Assembly: GCA_030042815.1 (NCBI GenBank)
Contig: JASHYY010000178.1
Location: forward strand, 1 to 13,177
Origin: Thermoplasmata archaeon
GTDB taxonomy: Archaea > Thermoplasmatota > Thermoplasmata > Lutacidiplasmatales > UBA184
DNA: 13,177 nt
Direction of reading: 5' to 3'
Position numbers and translations under genes: made by a program. Position 1 is the stretch's first letter. Each line of letters starts with the position of its first letter. The notes below the pieces were generated by a model. It was given only the letters and a program-made list of their open reading frames with translations, made no database searches and was not told the DNA's origin. Shown piece by piece: positions 1 to 7,040 of this stretch.

Positions 1-1262
1 TCGCCCTGGTAGACCTGGATCTCGACCGACGACTGGTTGTCGGCGGCGGTCGTGAAGATCTGGCTCTTGCGCGTCGGAATGGTGGTATTCCGCTCGATCA
101 GGTGGGTGTGCACGCCGCCGAGGGTCTCGACCCCGAGCGAGAGCGGCGTCACGTCCAAGAGGACGACGTCCTTCACCTCGCCCGCGAGGACCCCGCCCTG
201 GACCGCCGCGCCCATCGCGACGCACTCCATCGGGTCGACCCCGTGCTCGATCGGTCGCCCGATCGACTGCTCGAGGAACTTCTGCACGAGCGGCATTCGG
301 GTCGGATCGCCGACCAGCACGACGCGGCCGATCTGGTCCTTCGTGAGCTTCGCGTCCTTGATCGCCTGCTCGACCGGCCCCCGGCACCGGTCGACGATCG
401 GCCGTACGAGCTCTTCGAGCTTGGCGCGAGACAGGGTCAGCGAGAGGTGCTTCGGCCCCTCGTGGGTCGCGGTCAGGAACGGTAGGTTGACCTGCGTCTC
501 CATCGTCGAGGAGAGCTCGATCTTCGCCTTCTCCGCCGCGTCCCGCACGCGCTGCATGGCCATCTTGTCGCTGCGGACGTTCACGCCGGATTCCTTCTGG
601 AACTCGCTCGCGATCCACTCGGTGACCGAGTTGTCCATGTCCGTCCCCCCGAGCTGGGTGTCGCCGCTCGTCGAGAGGACCTCGAAGACCCCGTCGCCGA
701 ACTCCATCAGGGTGACATCGAGGGTCCCGCCCCCGAGGTCGAAGACGAGGATCTTCTGGTTTTTCCCGGCCTTGTCGAGCCCGTAGGCCAGCGAAGCGGC
801 CGTCGGCTCGTTGATGATCCGCACGACCTCGAGACCGGCGATCGCGCCGGCGTCCTTGGTCGCCTGCCGCTGGTTGTCGTTGAAGTACGCGGGGACGGTG
901 ATGACCGCCTTCTCGACCTTGTCCCCGAGGAACGCCTCCGCGTCGCGCTTGATCTTCTGGAGGAGGAACGCGGACAGCTGCTGGGGGGTGTACTGCTTGC
1001 CGTGGAGCGTGTAGTGATAGTCCGTCCCCATCTTCCGCTTGAACCCCGTGACCGTCCCTTCGGGATTCGAGACGGCCTGCCGCCGTGCCGGTTCGCCGAC
1101 GATCAACTGACCGTCCTTCGTGAACGCCACGTACGACGGGAACGCCTTCCCGCCGCCGACCGTCGTGCCTTCGGCGCTCGGTATGATGGACGGGCGACCC
1201 CCCTCGAGGAAGGCTGCCGCCGAGTTGCTGGTTCCCAGGTCGATACCGATGATCTTCGTCAT
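1..1262 (-). CDS. dnaK: DnaK (Hsp70) chaperone, 3' part missing
   Basis: ATP-dependent cytosolic Hsp70 chaperone that works with DnaJ and GrpE in protein folding. The frame starts at an ATG (1262-1260) and stays open to the window edge, giving 420 codons: the whole nucleotide-binding domain, the interdomain linker (DVVLLDVTPL, residues 365-374) and the first ~45 residues of the substrate-binding domain. Visible Hsp70 signatures are GIDLGTSNS (6-14), NEPTAA (151-156), DLGGGT (175-180) and TRMP (321-324). The ~24-residue insertion that Gram-negative DnaK carries near residues 78-92 is absent, as in Gram-positive and archaeal DnaK. Odd point: the adenosine-binding motif reads LVGDPTRMP, with Asp319 where Gly is near-invariant. 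A weak AGGA lies just upstream of the start, and the gene has its own TATA box after the TetR stop. Family identity is certain; the C-terminus is outside the window. Confidence 0.97.
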   Translation of the reverse strand, partial: MTKIIGIDLGTSNSAAAFLEGGRPSIIPSAEGTTVGGGKAFPSYVAFTKDGQLIVGEPARRQAVSNPEGTVTGFKRKMGTDYHYTLHGKQYTPQQLSAFLLQKIKRDAEAFLGDKVEKAVITVPAYFNDNQRQATKDAGAIAGLEVVRIINEPTAASLAYGLDKAGKNQKILVFDLGGGTLDVTLMEFGDGVFEVLSTSGDTQLGGTDMDNSVTEWIASEFQKESGVNVRSDKMAMQRVRDAAEKAKIELSSTMETQVNLPFLTATHEGPKHLSLTLSRAKLEELVRPIVDRCRGPVEQAIKDAKLTKDQIGRVVLVGDPTRMPLVQKFLEQSIGRPIEHGVDPMECVAMGAAVQGGVLAGEVKDVVLLDVTPLSLGVETLGGVHTHLIERNTTIPTRKSQIFTTAADNQSSVEIQVYQG

Positions 1263-1315
1263 GGTTTTCCTACCGGCGGACCCCCCTCCGCTCGAGGGAT
1301 CTCGGTCCCCGGATT

Positions 1316-1347
1316 CTCATATCAGTAAGAAAGCACTCATATAAAAA
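1316..1347 (-). promoter_or_regulatory. dnaK promoter with TATA box and paired ATATGAG repeats
   Basis: Read on the minus strand, CTTTTTATATG (1348-1338) is a strong archaeal TATA box. Transcription would start near 1317, giving a ~55-nt leader before the dnaK ATG. The heptamer ATATGAG occurs twice, at 1342-1336 and 1322-1316, exactly 20 bp apart (about two helical turns), so one copy overlaps the TATA box and the other the predicted start site. This spacing suits a dimeric regulator, but no binding protein can be named. The T-run at 1347-1343 lies 4 bp after the upstream TetR stop codon and could also terminate that transcript. Confidence 0.6.
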
Positions 1348-1351
1348 GACG

Positions 1352-1963
1352 TCATACTCTCGCCCGGGGGAACCTCGGCGGCCGGGGGAGACCGAGGACG
1401 AGGCGGAGGGCACGGACGAGCTTCCTCTTGGTCGCGGCCGGTTCGTCCCGGAGCGAGGCCTCGACGATGCCGCCCCCCAGCAGCAGCGCCACGGTGTCGG
1501 CGACGACCTCGGGGTCCGACATCGGGGGGATTCGCCCGCGCTCTTCGAGGCGCTGGAGGAACATCCGGATCTGTCGGACGTCCTCCCGGTTGTCCCTCCG
1601 GAGGACGGCTCGGATCTCGGGGTCGTTCGCCGAGTCGGCGATGACCTCGTGCCAGACGCGCGGGTCGAAGTCGCCCGAGAAGATCTCGTCGATCGCTCCC
1701 GCCATTCCCTCGGCGAGGTCTCCCTTCGCGACGATCGGCTCGAGGCGGGCGATCATCTGCTCGCGATACCGGGCCATCACCGCCTCGAGCAGCCGGGTCT
1801 TCGTGGGGAAGTACAGGTAGAGCGCCCCCTTGCTCACGCCGATCGCCCGGGCGATCTCGTCCATGGTCGCGCCGCCGACGCCCTTGCGGCGCAGCACCTC
1901 TCCCGCGGCATCGAGGATCCGCTTCCGGGCGGCCTCCTTGTACCCTCGGACGACCTTCGGCAT
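1352..1963 (-). CDS. TetR/AcrR-family transcriptional repressor
   Basis: One-domain-plus-ligand-pocket DNA-binding repressor of 203 residues, a normal TetR length. The N-terminal TetR_N domain spans about residues 12-60: a first helix (AARKRILDAAGEVLRRKG), then the helix-turn-helix TMDEIARAIGVSKGALYLYF (33-52) followed by the typical KTRLLEAV helix. The remaining ~140 residues are a variable helical domain that in this family binds an inducer and dimerises; its ligand cannot be read from sequence. The start is the ATG at 1963-1961. The gene is divergent from a DHA2-type exporter, and the 111-bp gap holds two palindromes, one of them a perfect 21-bp site. This is the usual layout of an autoregulated repressor controlling a drug or metabolite exporter. 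It lies upstream of dnaK on the same strand, but dnaK has its own promoter. Confidence 0.93.
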   Translation of the reverse strand: MPKVVRGYKEAARKRILDAAGEVLRRKGVGGATMDEIARAIGVSKGALYLYFPTKTRLLEAVMARYREQMIARLEPIVAKGDLAEGMAGAIDEIFSGDFDPRVWHEVIADSANDPEIRAVLRRDNREDVRQIRMFLQRLEERGRIPPMSDPEVVADTVALLLGGGIVEASLRDEPAATKRKLVRALRLVLGLPRPPRFPRARV

Positions 1964-2011
1964 GATCGGAGACCCGACCGCTCCTCGAGCCCCCGAGAGG
2001 GGACCGCCGGG

Positions 2012-2018
2012 GTATAAC
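2012..2018 (-). promoter_or_regulatory. Possible TATA box of the tetR gene
   Basis: The minus strand reads GTTATACC around here. It would place transcription start ~25 nt before the TetR ATG at 1963. The AT-rich block at 2041-2058, read on the minus strand, is an alternative box giving a longer leader. Assignment rests on spacing only. Confidence 0.35.
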
Positions 2019-2025
2019 GACTTTC

Positions 2026-2038
2026 CGACCGTCGGTCG
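2026..2038. promoter_or_regulatory. Second palindrome in the tetR-exporter gap, possible operator
   Basis: CGACC and GGTCG form perfect arms around GTC. The site lies between the putative tetR TATA box and the AT-rich exporter promoter, so a protein bound here could affect both directions. Its sequence is unrelated to the 2056-2076 palindrome, so it may be a second, weaker site or recognised by another factor. Confidence 0.4.
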
Positions 2039-2044
2039 TTTGAC

Positions 2045-2058
2045 TTAAAGAATAAATA
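2045..2058 (+). promoter_or_regulatory. TATA-like promoter of the DHA2 exporter
   Basis: TTAAAGAATAAATA is the only AT-rich block before the exporter. Its first half lies 23-30 bp upstream of the ATG at 2075, the spacing expected when transcription begins at or next to the start codon. No Shine-Dalgarno sequence precedes the ATG, which fits a leaderless message. Confidence 0.6.
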
Positions 2059-2076
2059 CTGACTTTGAGTCAGTAT
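2056..2076. promoter_or_regulatory. Perfect 21-bp palindrome, likely TetR operator
   Basis: Nine-base arms ATACTGACT and AGTCAGTAT flank a TTG spacer with no mismatch. The core TGACT-N3-AGTCA is a typical shape for a TetR-family dimer site. The palindrome covers the end of the TATA-like block, the predicted start point and the first two bases of the exporter ATG, so bound repressor would block assembly of the transcription complex. The binding protein is presumed to be the divergent TetR product. Confidence 0.8.
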
Positions 2077-3682
2077 GGACCCGGGGGCGGTCCGCGTGAC
2101 GGAACGGTCGGCGCCGCAGGCCGAGCCCGGTTCGGGCGAAGGACCGACGCGGCCGGACCGAGGAGCGAAGCGCCCGTCCGACCTCGAGGGCGTCCTCGTC
2201 CTCGTGGGGATCTTCTTCGCGGTCCTGATGGGCGCGATGGACTCCCTGGTCGTTTCCACGGTCCTCCCGACGATCGCGGGCGACCTCCACCAGGTGAACG
2301 GGGTCACCTTCGTGGTGAGCGCCTACCTCGTCGCCTCGACCATCGCGATCCCCATCTTTTCCCGCCTCTCGGACATCTCGAGCCGCCGCAACGTCTTCCT
2401 CGCGGGGCTCGCGATCTTCATCGCCGGTTCGGCGCTCGCCGGGTTCAGCCAGAACCTGACCGAGCTGATCGTCTTCCGCAGCGTCCAGGGCTTCGGGGGC
2501 GGCGGGGTCTTCCCCGTGGCCATCGCGATGGTGGCCGTGATGTTCCCCCCCGAGACCCGTACGAGGGCGATCGCGTTCCTGTCGGCGGCGTCCGGTATCT
2601 CGATCGTGGCGGGCCCGCTGCTCGGGAGCTACATCGTTTCGGTCACCACCTGGCGATGGGTCTTCTACGTCAACCTCCCGTTCGGCGCCTTCGCCCTGCT
2701 CGTGCTCCTCCTCGGGGTCGGACCGCTCCGGTCCTCGACCCCCGGCCGTTTCGACGTGCCGGGGGCCGCGCTCTCGTCGGCCTGGATCGGCGCGCTCATC
2801 GTCGCGCTCGTCCAGGTCTCGGACGCGGGTTGGGCGTGGACGGACCCCCGGGTGGTCGCCCTGCTGGCGAGCGCGGCGGTCGTCCTCGCGTTGTGGATCG
2901 TCTGGGAGTTGCGGACCCCGTCCCCTCTCGTTCCGCTGCGCCTCCTGCGTCGGCCCGTGATCGCGTCGGCCAACGCGATCATGCTCGTGAGCGGGGTCGT
3001 CCTAAGCTCGCTGATCACGTTCCTCTCGCTCTACCTCGGGATCGTGCTTCGGCTCTCGGCGGGAGATATCCGCGACATGATCTACTTCGCCGCGCTCCCG
3101 ATGCTCGCCGGGGTGATGCTCACCGGAACGCTCCTCAACCGGGTCTCCTATCGCACGCTCGTGGTCCCCGGACTGTTGCTCTCGGGCCTCGCCGCCCTCG
3201 CGCTGACCTCGCTCACCGCGACCACGCCCCTCTGGGCGTTCTCGTTCGGCTTCCTTCCGACCGGGGGTCTGACGCTCCCGCTCATCCCGGTGGGCTTCGG
3301 ACTCGGGATTGCGCTCGCCGGGGCGACGATCGCCGTCCAGAACGAGGCCCCCGCCGCGGACGTCGGCGCGGCCGTCGGACTCACGAAGTTCTTCCAGACC
3401 TTCGGGGGAGCCGTCGGGATTTCGCTGCTCACGAGCTTTCAGACCTGGCGGATCGCCCAGTTGAGCGCGGGCGCGACCACGCCGGCGAGCGAGCTCGGCG
3501 CCGTCGTGACGTCCTACAACGAGATCCTGCTGGTCCTCGCGGTCGCGACCCTCCTCGCGTTCGTCGCGGCGTTCTGGCTGACCGGACGCATCTCGGTCCG
3601 GCGGTCCGGAATCCCGGGGGCCAAGGAACCTCCCCGGCCGGTCGCCCTCGGGAGCTCCCCAACCGACCCCCCGGTCGGGTAG
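2075..3682 (+). CDS. DHA2-type (EmrB/QacA-like) MFS exporter
   Basis: Integral membrane drug:proton antiporter of the 14-helix DHA2 class; 535 residues fits that class. Residues 1-38 are a hydrophilic Pro/Arg-rich cytosolic lead, then hydrophobic segments run to about residue 508, followed by a polar tail. Signature motifs: D1-like MDSLVVSTVLPTIAGDL (55-71), motif A-like SDISSRRNVF, motif B RSVQGFGGGG, motif C SGISIVAGPLLGSY (the antiporter motif of export-type MFS), then TWRWVFYVNLPFG as in EmrB. The first ATG overlaps the palindromic operator; a GTG seven codons in (2096) is an alternative start but has no ribosome site. Expression is probably repressed by the divergent TetR protein. The substrate is unknown; detoxification of a hydrophobic compound is the family expectation. 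Confidence 0.93.
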   Translation: MDPGAVRVTERSAPQAEPGSGEGPTRPDRGAKRPSDLEGVLVLVGIFFAVLMGAMDSLVVSTVLPTIAGDLHQVNGVTFVVSAYLVASTIAIPIFSRLSDISSRRNVFLAGLAIFIAGSALAGFSQNLTELIVFRSVQGFGGGGVFPVAIAMVAVMFPPETRTRAIAFLSAASGISIVAGPLLGSYIVSVTTWRWVFYVNLPFGAFALLVLLLGVGPLRSSTPGRFDVPGAALSSAWIGALIVALVQVSDAGWAWTDPRVVALLASAAVVLALWIVWELRTPSPLVPLRLLRRPVIASANAIMLVSGVVLSSLITFLSLYLGIVLRLSAGDIRDMIYFAALPMLAGVMLTGTLLNRVSYRTLVVPGLLLSGLAALALTSLTATTPLWAFSFGFLPTGGLTLPLIPVGFGLGIALAGATIAVQNEAPAADVGAAVGLTKFFQTFGGAVGISLLTSFQTWRIAQLSAGATTPASELGAVVTSYNEILLVLAVATLLAFVAAFWLTGRISVRRSGIPGAKEPPRPVALGSSPTDPPVG

Positions 3683-3694
3683 CGAAGCGACCGG
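3663..3694 (+). other. Alternative stem-loops across the exporter stop codon
   Basis: Two mutually exclusive hairpins overlap the TAG at 3680-3682: CCGACC/GGTCGG with a CCCC loop (3663-3678), and CCGGTCG/CGACCGG with a 10-nt loop (3671-3694). No T-run follows, so this is not a standard archaeal terminator. It may stabilise the 3' end or be a by-product of high G+C. Confidence 0.25.
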
Positions 3695-3817
3695 TTCCCC
3701 GTCGTACGTTCGCCCCGCGGTCCCGACGAGCGCCTCTCCCCCGGCGGTCGAGGTGAGAGAGGGGGTCGCACCGGACGGTGCTGCGGCGGGGATTCCGACA
3801 CTTTGTAAACCAACCGG

Positions 3818-3834
3818 TTCAAAAAGTCGGAGGA
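3818..3834 (+). promoter_or_regulatory. Promoter box and SD deciding the COG2345 regulator start
   Basis: TTCAAAAAG (3818-3826) is centred ~25 bp before the GTG at 3847, suiting a leaderless start. TTTGTAAA (3802-3809) is a second possible box that would give a leader containing GGAGGA (3829-3834), 12 nt before the same GTG. Both readings favour the GTG at 3847 over the in-frame GTG at 3778, which lies upstream of the boxes. An AACCGGTT palindrome (3812-3819) between the boxes could be a regulator site. Confidence 0.5.
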
Positions 3835-3846
3835 CCTTCCCCACTC

Positions 3847-4509
3847 GTGGACCGACCTCCCGGGGCGTACCGGCCGACCGCGTCGGTGCCGACGAAGAGG
3901 ACCCTGCTCTACCTTTTGAAGCGGGCGCCGGACACTCCGCTCGCCGAGATCGCCCGGACGTTGGAGATCTCGCGCACCGCGACCCTGAAGCACCTCGTCC
4001 GGCTTGAGGCGGACGGGCTCGTCCAGCGGAGCTATCTTCGCGGCCGGCAGGGACGGCCGCGCGCGTGCTTTCGCCTCAGCTCGTCCGCCCAGACGGCCTT
4101 CCCCGTGGCCTACACCGAGACCGCCCTGTGCGCGCTCGCCTTCATCGAGCGCCATCAGGGACGGCGGGCGGTGACCGCCCTCCTCGAGGAACGGGCCGCA
4201 GAGGTTCGGGCGCGGCACGCCGCCCGCCTCGCGGGACGGTCGCTTCCGGACCGAGTCCGAGAGTTGGGCCGGATCCGGGACGAGGAAGGGTACATGGCGG
4301 AGACGAGCGGTCCCCGCGCCCGGGAGCTCGTCCTCCTCGAGCACAACTGCCCGATCCTCGCCCTCGCCGCGCGGTACGGCGAGGCGTGCGACGTCGAGCG
4401 GCGTCTCTTCCGGGACCTGCTGTCCGCCGACGTCGCCGTCAGCCATCGCGTCGTGTCGGGAGACCCCGTCTGCCGCTTCGTGGTCCGCCCCCGCCCCGCC
4501 GGGGTCTGA
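3847..4509 (+). CDS. ArsR/SufR-like (COG2345) winged-helix regulator with C-terminal cysteines
   Basis: Cytosolic DNA-binding regulator, 220 residues from the GTG at 3847. A winged helix-turn-helix occupies about residues 16-76 (TPLAEIARTLEISRTATLKHL, then the wing around RGRQGRPRACFRL). The C-terminal part carries EHNCPI and the cysteines C168, C181 and C209, with C-x12-C as the first spacing. SufR-type regulators bind a 4Fe-4S cluster through cysteines in this NCPI...C...C arrangement, so iron, oxygen or redox sensing is plausible but unproven; one SufR cysteine position looks to be Asp here. The gene is 27 bp upstream of an MFS transporter on the same strand and probably controls it. An in-frame GTG at 3778 would add 23 residues but lies before the promoter boxes, so I rejected it. 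COG2345-type family confidence is high; the cofactor is inference. Confidence 0.85.
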   Translation: MDRPPGAYRPTASVPTKRTLLYLLKRAPDTPLAEIARTLEISRTATLKHLVRLEADGLVQRSYLRGRQGRPRACFRLSSSAQTAFPVAYTETALCALAFIERHQGRRAVTALLEERAAEVRARHAARLAGRSLPDRVRELGRIRDEEGYMAETSGPRARELVLLEHNCPILALAARYGEACDVERRLFRDLLSADVAVSHRVVSGDPVCRFVVRPRPAGV

Positions 4510-4536
4510 GGTCCGGCGGGCCCCTCCGCGAGGACC

Positions 4537-5769
4537 GTGCCCGAGACGTCCTCCGCTCCCGCCGGCCTCCTCACCCTCCTGCGGAACCGCACGTTCCTGC
4601 TGCTCGAGTCGAGGGCGACCGCGGCGGGCGTAGGGTACACGGTCTACCTCGCGACCATCCTCTGGCTCTCCCTTCGGCTCACCGGCGGGATCTTCCTGGC
4701 CGGGGTACTGGTCGGGATGGAAACGGCGGTCTACACCGCGACGTTCCTCGTCGGTCCGATCGTCGACCGGGTCCGCGACAAGCGATGGGTCTTCGTGGCG
4801 TGCTACCCCGTCCAGGCGGTCGCCGCGTTCCTGCTCGGGCTGACGTACGTCCTCGGGGTCCTCACGGTCCCCGTGCTCGTCGGGATCGTCGTGCTGCTCG
4901 CGGCCCTGTGGGATTTCACCTGGGCCGCCGATTCGACCTCGACTCGACTCCTGTTCGGCAAGGACCGGATCTTTGCGATCTCGGGGTTGGGCTCGGCCGT
5001 CGGCGGCGCGGTGAACATCGCGCTCTACCTCACCGCGGGGGCGACGATCGCCCTCTTCGGGGCGGCGGGGGGCTCCTACCTGTACGCCGGGCTCCTCCTG
5101 GTCGGGGCCGGGCTCGCCTGCTTCCTGCCGATCCCGACGCCGGGGGCGACGCGCGTTCCCTACTTCGCGGGTCTTCGGGAAGGCTGGGACCTCTTCCGCG
5201 GGGAGGCCGGCCGCGCCCTTCGTCACTTGGCGGCGTTCCAGGCCGTCCTCGGATTCTTCATCCCGATCCCCCTCCTTCTCCTGACCCTCAACGTGGAGCG
5301 GTTCCTCGCGGGCTCCCAGTCGGAGTTCGCCGGGCTCTACGTCGCCTATCTCGTCGGCGGGATCGTCGTCGGGGTGGTACTCGGCCGTCTCAATCCTCGT
5401 CGTTTCGTCGGGTCGGTCGCCCTGGTCGCGATCGTGCTCACCGGCGGGATCCTCGGGGCCGCGCTGCTCGTCGCCGGCGCGTACCTGCTCGCGCTCGGAG
5501 CGTGGTTCGCGATCGGGGTCCTCGCGACCGCGCGGTCGACCGCGCTGTGGAACTACGTGCAGGGGGCCTTCCCCCCGGAGATCCTCGCCCGGGCGGCCGG
5601 CAACACCTACCTTTTCGTCGGGATCTCGAGCACCGCGGGCGCGTTCGTGGTCGGTGCGCTGTCCCTCGTCTGGACCCCGGCGGAGCTCACCGCGCTCGCG
5701 GTGGCCGGGTTCGCTCTGTCGGCGGGAGTGGGGTACCTGTTGTCGGGCACCCGGACCCTCGCCTACTGA
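4537..5769 (+). CDS. MFS transporter, 12-helix type
   Basis: Integral membrane secondary transporter of 410 residues, the usual length for 12-helix MFS proteins. After a short N-terminus, hydrophobic segments recur through the whole chain. The cytosolic loop 2-3 motif A is present as GPIVDRVRDKRWV (73-85), and a central polar loop (around residues 205-230, GLREGWDLFRGEAGRALRH) separates the two halves. This resembles the MFS_3/enterobactin-exporter-like group, which often exports siderophores or drugs, but no substrate can be assigned. The start is the GTG at 4537, the first in-frame start after the regulator stop. It follows the COG2345 regulator by 27 bp and is probably co-transcribed. The family is clear and the substrate unknown. 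Confidence 0.9.
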   Translation: MPETSSAPAGLLTLLRNRTFLLLESRATAAGVGYTVYLATILWLSLRLTGGIFLAGVLVGMETAVYTATFLVGPIVDRVRDKRWVFVACYPVQAVAAFLLGLTYVLGVLTVPVLVGIVVLLAALWDFTWAADSTSTRLLFGKDRIFAISGLGSAVGGAVNIALYLTAGATIALFGAAGGSYLYAGLLLVGAGLACFLPIPTPGATRVPYFAGLREGWDLFRGEAGRALRHLAAFQAVLGFFIPIPLLLLTLNVERFLAGSQSEFAGLYVAYLVGGIVVGVVLGRLNPRRFVGSVALVAIVLTGGILGAALLVAGAYLLALGAWFAIGVLATARSTALWNYVQGAFPPEILARAAGNTYLFVGISSTAGAFVVGALSLVWTPAELTALAVAGFALSAGVGYLLSGTRTLAY

Positions 5770-5814
5770 GCGTGCGTCGTCCCGGGTCCGTTCTTGAGCT
5801 CCGGCCTCCTCCGC

Positions 5815-5822
5815 ATTATATC
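5815..5822 (+). promoter_or_regulatory. TATA box of the M20 hydrolase-PLP enzyme operon
   Basis: ATTATATC is the only AT-rich stretch in the 74-bp gap after the MFS gene and is centred ~26 bp upstream of the ATG at 5844. No Shine-Dalgarno sequence precedes that ATG, so a leaderless transcript starting at the ATG is likely. Confidence 0.7.
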
Positions 5823-5843
5823 GGGGACCGGGTTCCGCGGCCG

Positions 5844-7040
5844 ATGGCCCCTCGGGACGAACCCTGGACGGCCGCCGCCCGGCGGGTCCTGCCGGCCATG
5901 CGGGCCTGGCGCTCGGCGTTCCACCTCGAACCGGAGCTGTCGCTCGAGGAGGAGCGGACCCGGGAGAAGGTCGTGGCGGCGCTCGAGGAGCTGGGGATCC
6001 CGCCGCGGACCTTCCCCGGCTTCACCGGAGTGATCGCCACGATCGGGACCGACCGCTCCGGACCCGTGGTCGCCCTGCGGGCCGACATGGACGCCCTGCC
6101 CGTGACCGAGGAGACCGGCCTCGCGTTCCGCTCGAAGTTCCCGGGGAAGATGCACGCCTGCGGCCACGACGTGCACATGGCCTGTCTGCTCGGAGCGGCC
6201 GCGATCCTGTCGCGGGACGGCGGGCCGCGCGGCGGGCCGGTCCGCCTCCTCTTCCAGCCCGCGGAGGAGCAGGGCGAGCGGGGCGGGGCACTGCCGCTCA
6301 TCGAACGAGGGGCGCTCGAGCGGCCGAAGGTCGACTACGTGGTCGGCCAGCACGTGGACCCGAGCCTGCCGCTCGGCCAGGTCGGATGGCGGTCCGGGCC
6401 GTTCATGGCGGCCGCCGACCGCTTCCACATCACGGTCCGGGGCCGGGGCGGGCACGCCTCGAGCCCGCACCAGGGACCGGACGCGATCCTCGTGGCGAGC
6501 GAGGTCGTGGTGGGGATGCAGGCCCTCGTGAGCCGGGTCCGTGACCCCCTCGACCCGGTCGTGGTCAGCGTCGGGTCGGTACACGGCGGGACCCGTCACA
6601 ACATCCTCCCGGACGAGGTCGTGCTCGAGGGGACCGTCCGGACCATGCGACCCGCGACCCGGGCGCAGATGGAGAGCGCGCTGCGCCGGCGCGTGCGGTC
6701 GATCGCCGCGAGCCTGGGCGCCAGGGTGCGCCTCCAGTACGTCCACGGCTACCCGACGCTCGTGAACGAACCCGCGGCGACGCGGGCCGTCGCGGAGGCG
6801 CTCGCCGTCGAGCTGGGGCGCGCGAACGTGGTCGAGGTCGACCATCCGCTCATGGGCGCCGAGGATTTCTCGCGGTACCTCGAACGGGTGCCGGGGACGT
6901 TCCTGCGGCTTGGGGTCGGGGTCCCGGGCAAACCGGCGAGCCTGCACAGCGCCACGTTCGCCCCGGACGAACGGGCGCTCGTCATCGGGGCGGCGACGCT
7001 GGCCACCGCCGTCGAAGGCCTGCAGCGGAGCCCCCCGTGA
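5844..7040 (+). CDS. M20-family amidohydrolase/carboxypeptidase
   Basis: Metal-dependent hydrolase of 398 residues in the M20D group (AbgB, IAA-amino acid hydrolase, aminoacylase and CpsA-type carboxypeptidase), removing an acyl or peptidyl group from an amino acid. Family residues are present in order: RADMDALPV (91-ish), HACGHDVH with C106 and H108, FQPAEE with E141/E142 (general base and metal ligand), H170 in GQHVD, dimerisation-domain motif GGTRHNILPDEVVLEGTVRT, GAEDFS, and H368 in LHSATFAPDE. No signal peptide, so cytosolic. The ATG at 5844 sits 26 bp after a TATA box; the same frame is open far upstream, but that part is antisense-like noise over the MFS gene. Its stop overlaps the next start (GTGA), so it is translationally coupled to a cysteine-desulfurase-like enzyme. 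The substrate is unknown; an N-acyl amino acid is likely. Confidence 0.93.
   Translation: MAPRDEPWTAAARRVLPAMRAWRSAFHLEPELSLEEERTREKVVAALEELGIPPRTFPGFTGVIATIGTDRSGPVVALRADMDALPVTEETGLAFRSKFPGKMHACGHDVHMACLLGAAAILSRDGGPRGGPVRLLFQPAEEQGERGGALPLIERGALERPKVDYVVGQHVDPSLPLGQVGWRSGPFMAAADRFHITVRGRGGHASSPHQGPDAILVASEVVVGMQALVSRVRDPLDPVVVSVGSVHGGTRHNILPDEVVLEGTVRTMRPATRAQMESALRRRVRSIAASLGARVRLQYVHGYPTLVNEPAATRAVAEALAVELGRANVVEVDHPLMGAEDFSRYLERVPGTFLRLGVGVPGKPASLHSATFAPDERALVIGAATLATAVEGLQRSPP

Noticed and set aside
3663..3694. Intrinsic terminator after the DHA2 exporter
   Set aside because: Hairpins are present but there is no T-run, and archaeal termination depends on T-rich tracts.
2065..3756. A 563-codon plus-strand open frame shifted against the DHA2 exporter
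   Set aside because: Arg/Pro-rich low-complexity product; the exporter frame has all the MFS motifs.
3778..3846. Longer start (GTG at 3778) for the COG2345-type regulator
   Set aside because: The extra 23 residues are not family-like and the start lies upstream of both promoter boxes and the GGAGGA.
3514..5226. A 570-codon open frame on the minus strand, opposite the exporter, regulator and second MFS gene
   Set aside because: Its product is Arg/Gly/Pro/Glu-rich without domains, and the opposite strand encodes clear families over the same bases. High G+C removes stops from antisense frames.
4065..5843. Upstream extension of the M20 frame by 593 codons
   Set aside because: It overlaps the regulator and MFS genes in another frame, has no domain, and the M20 family begins at the ATG 26 bp after a TATA box.
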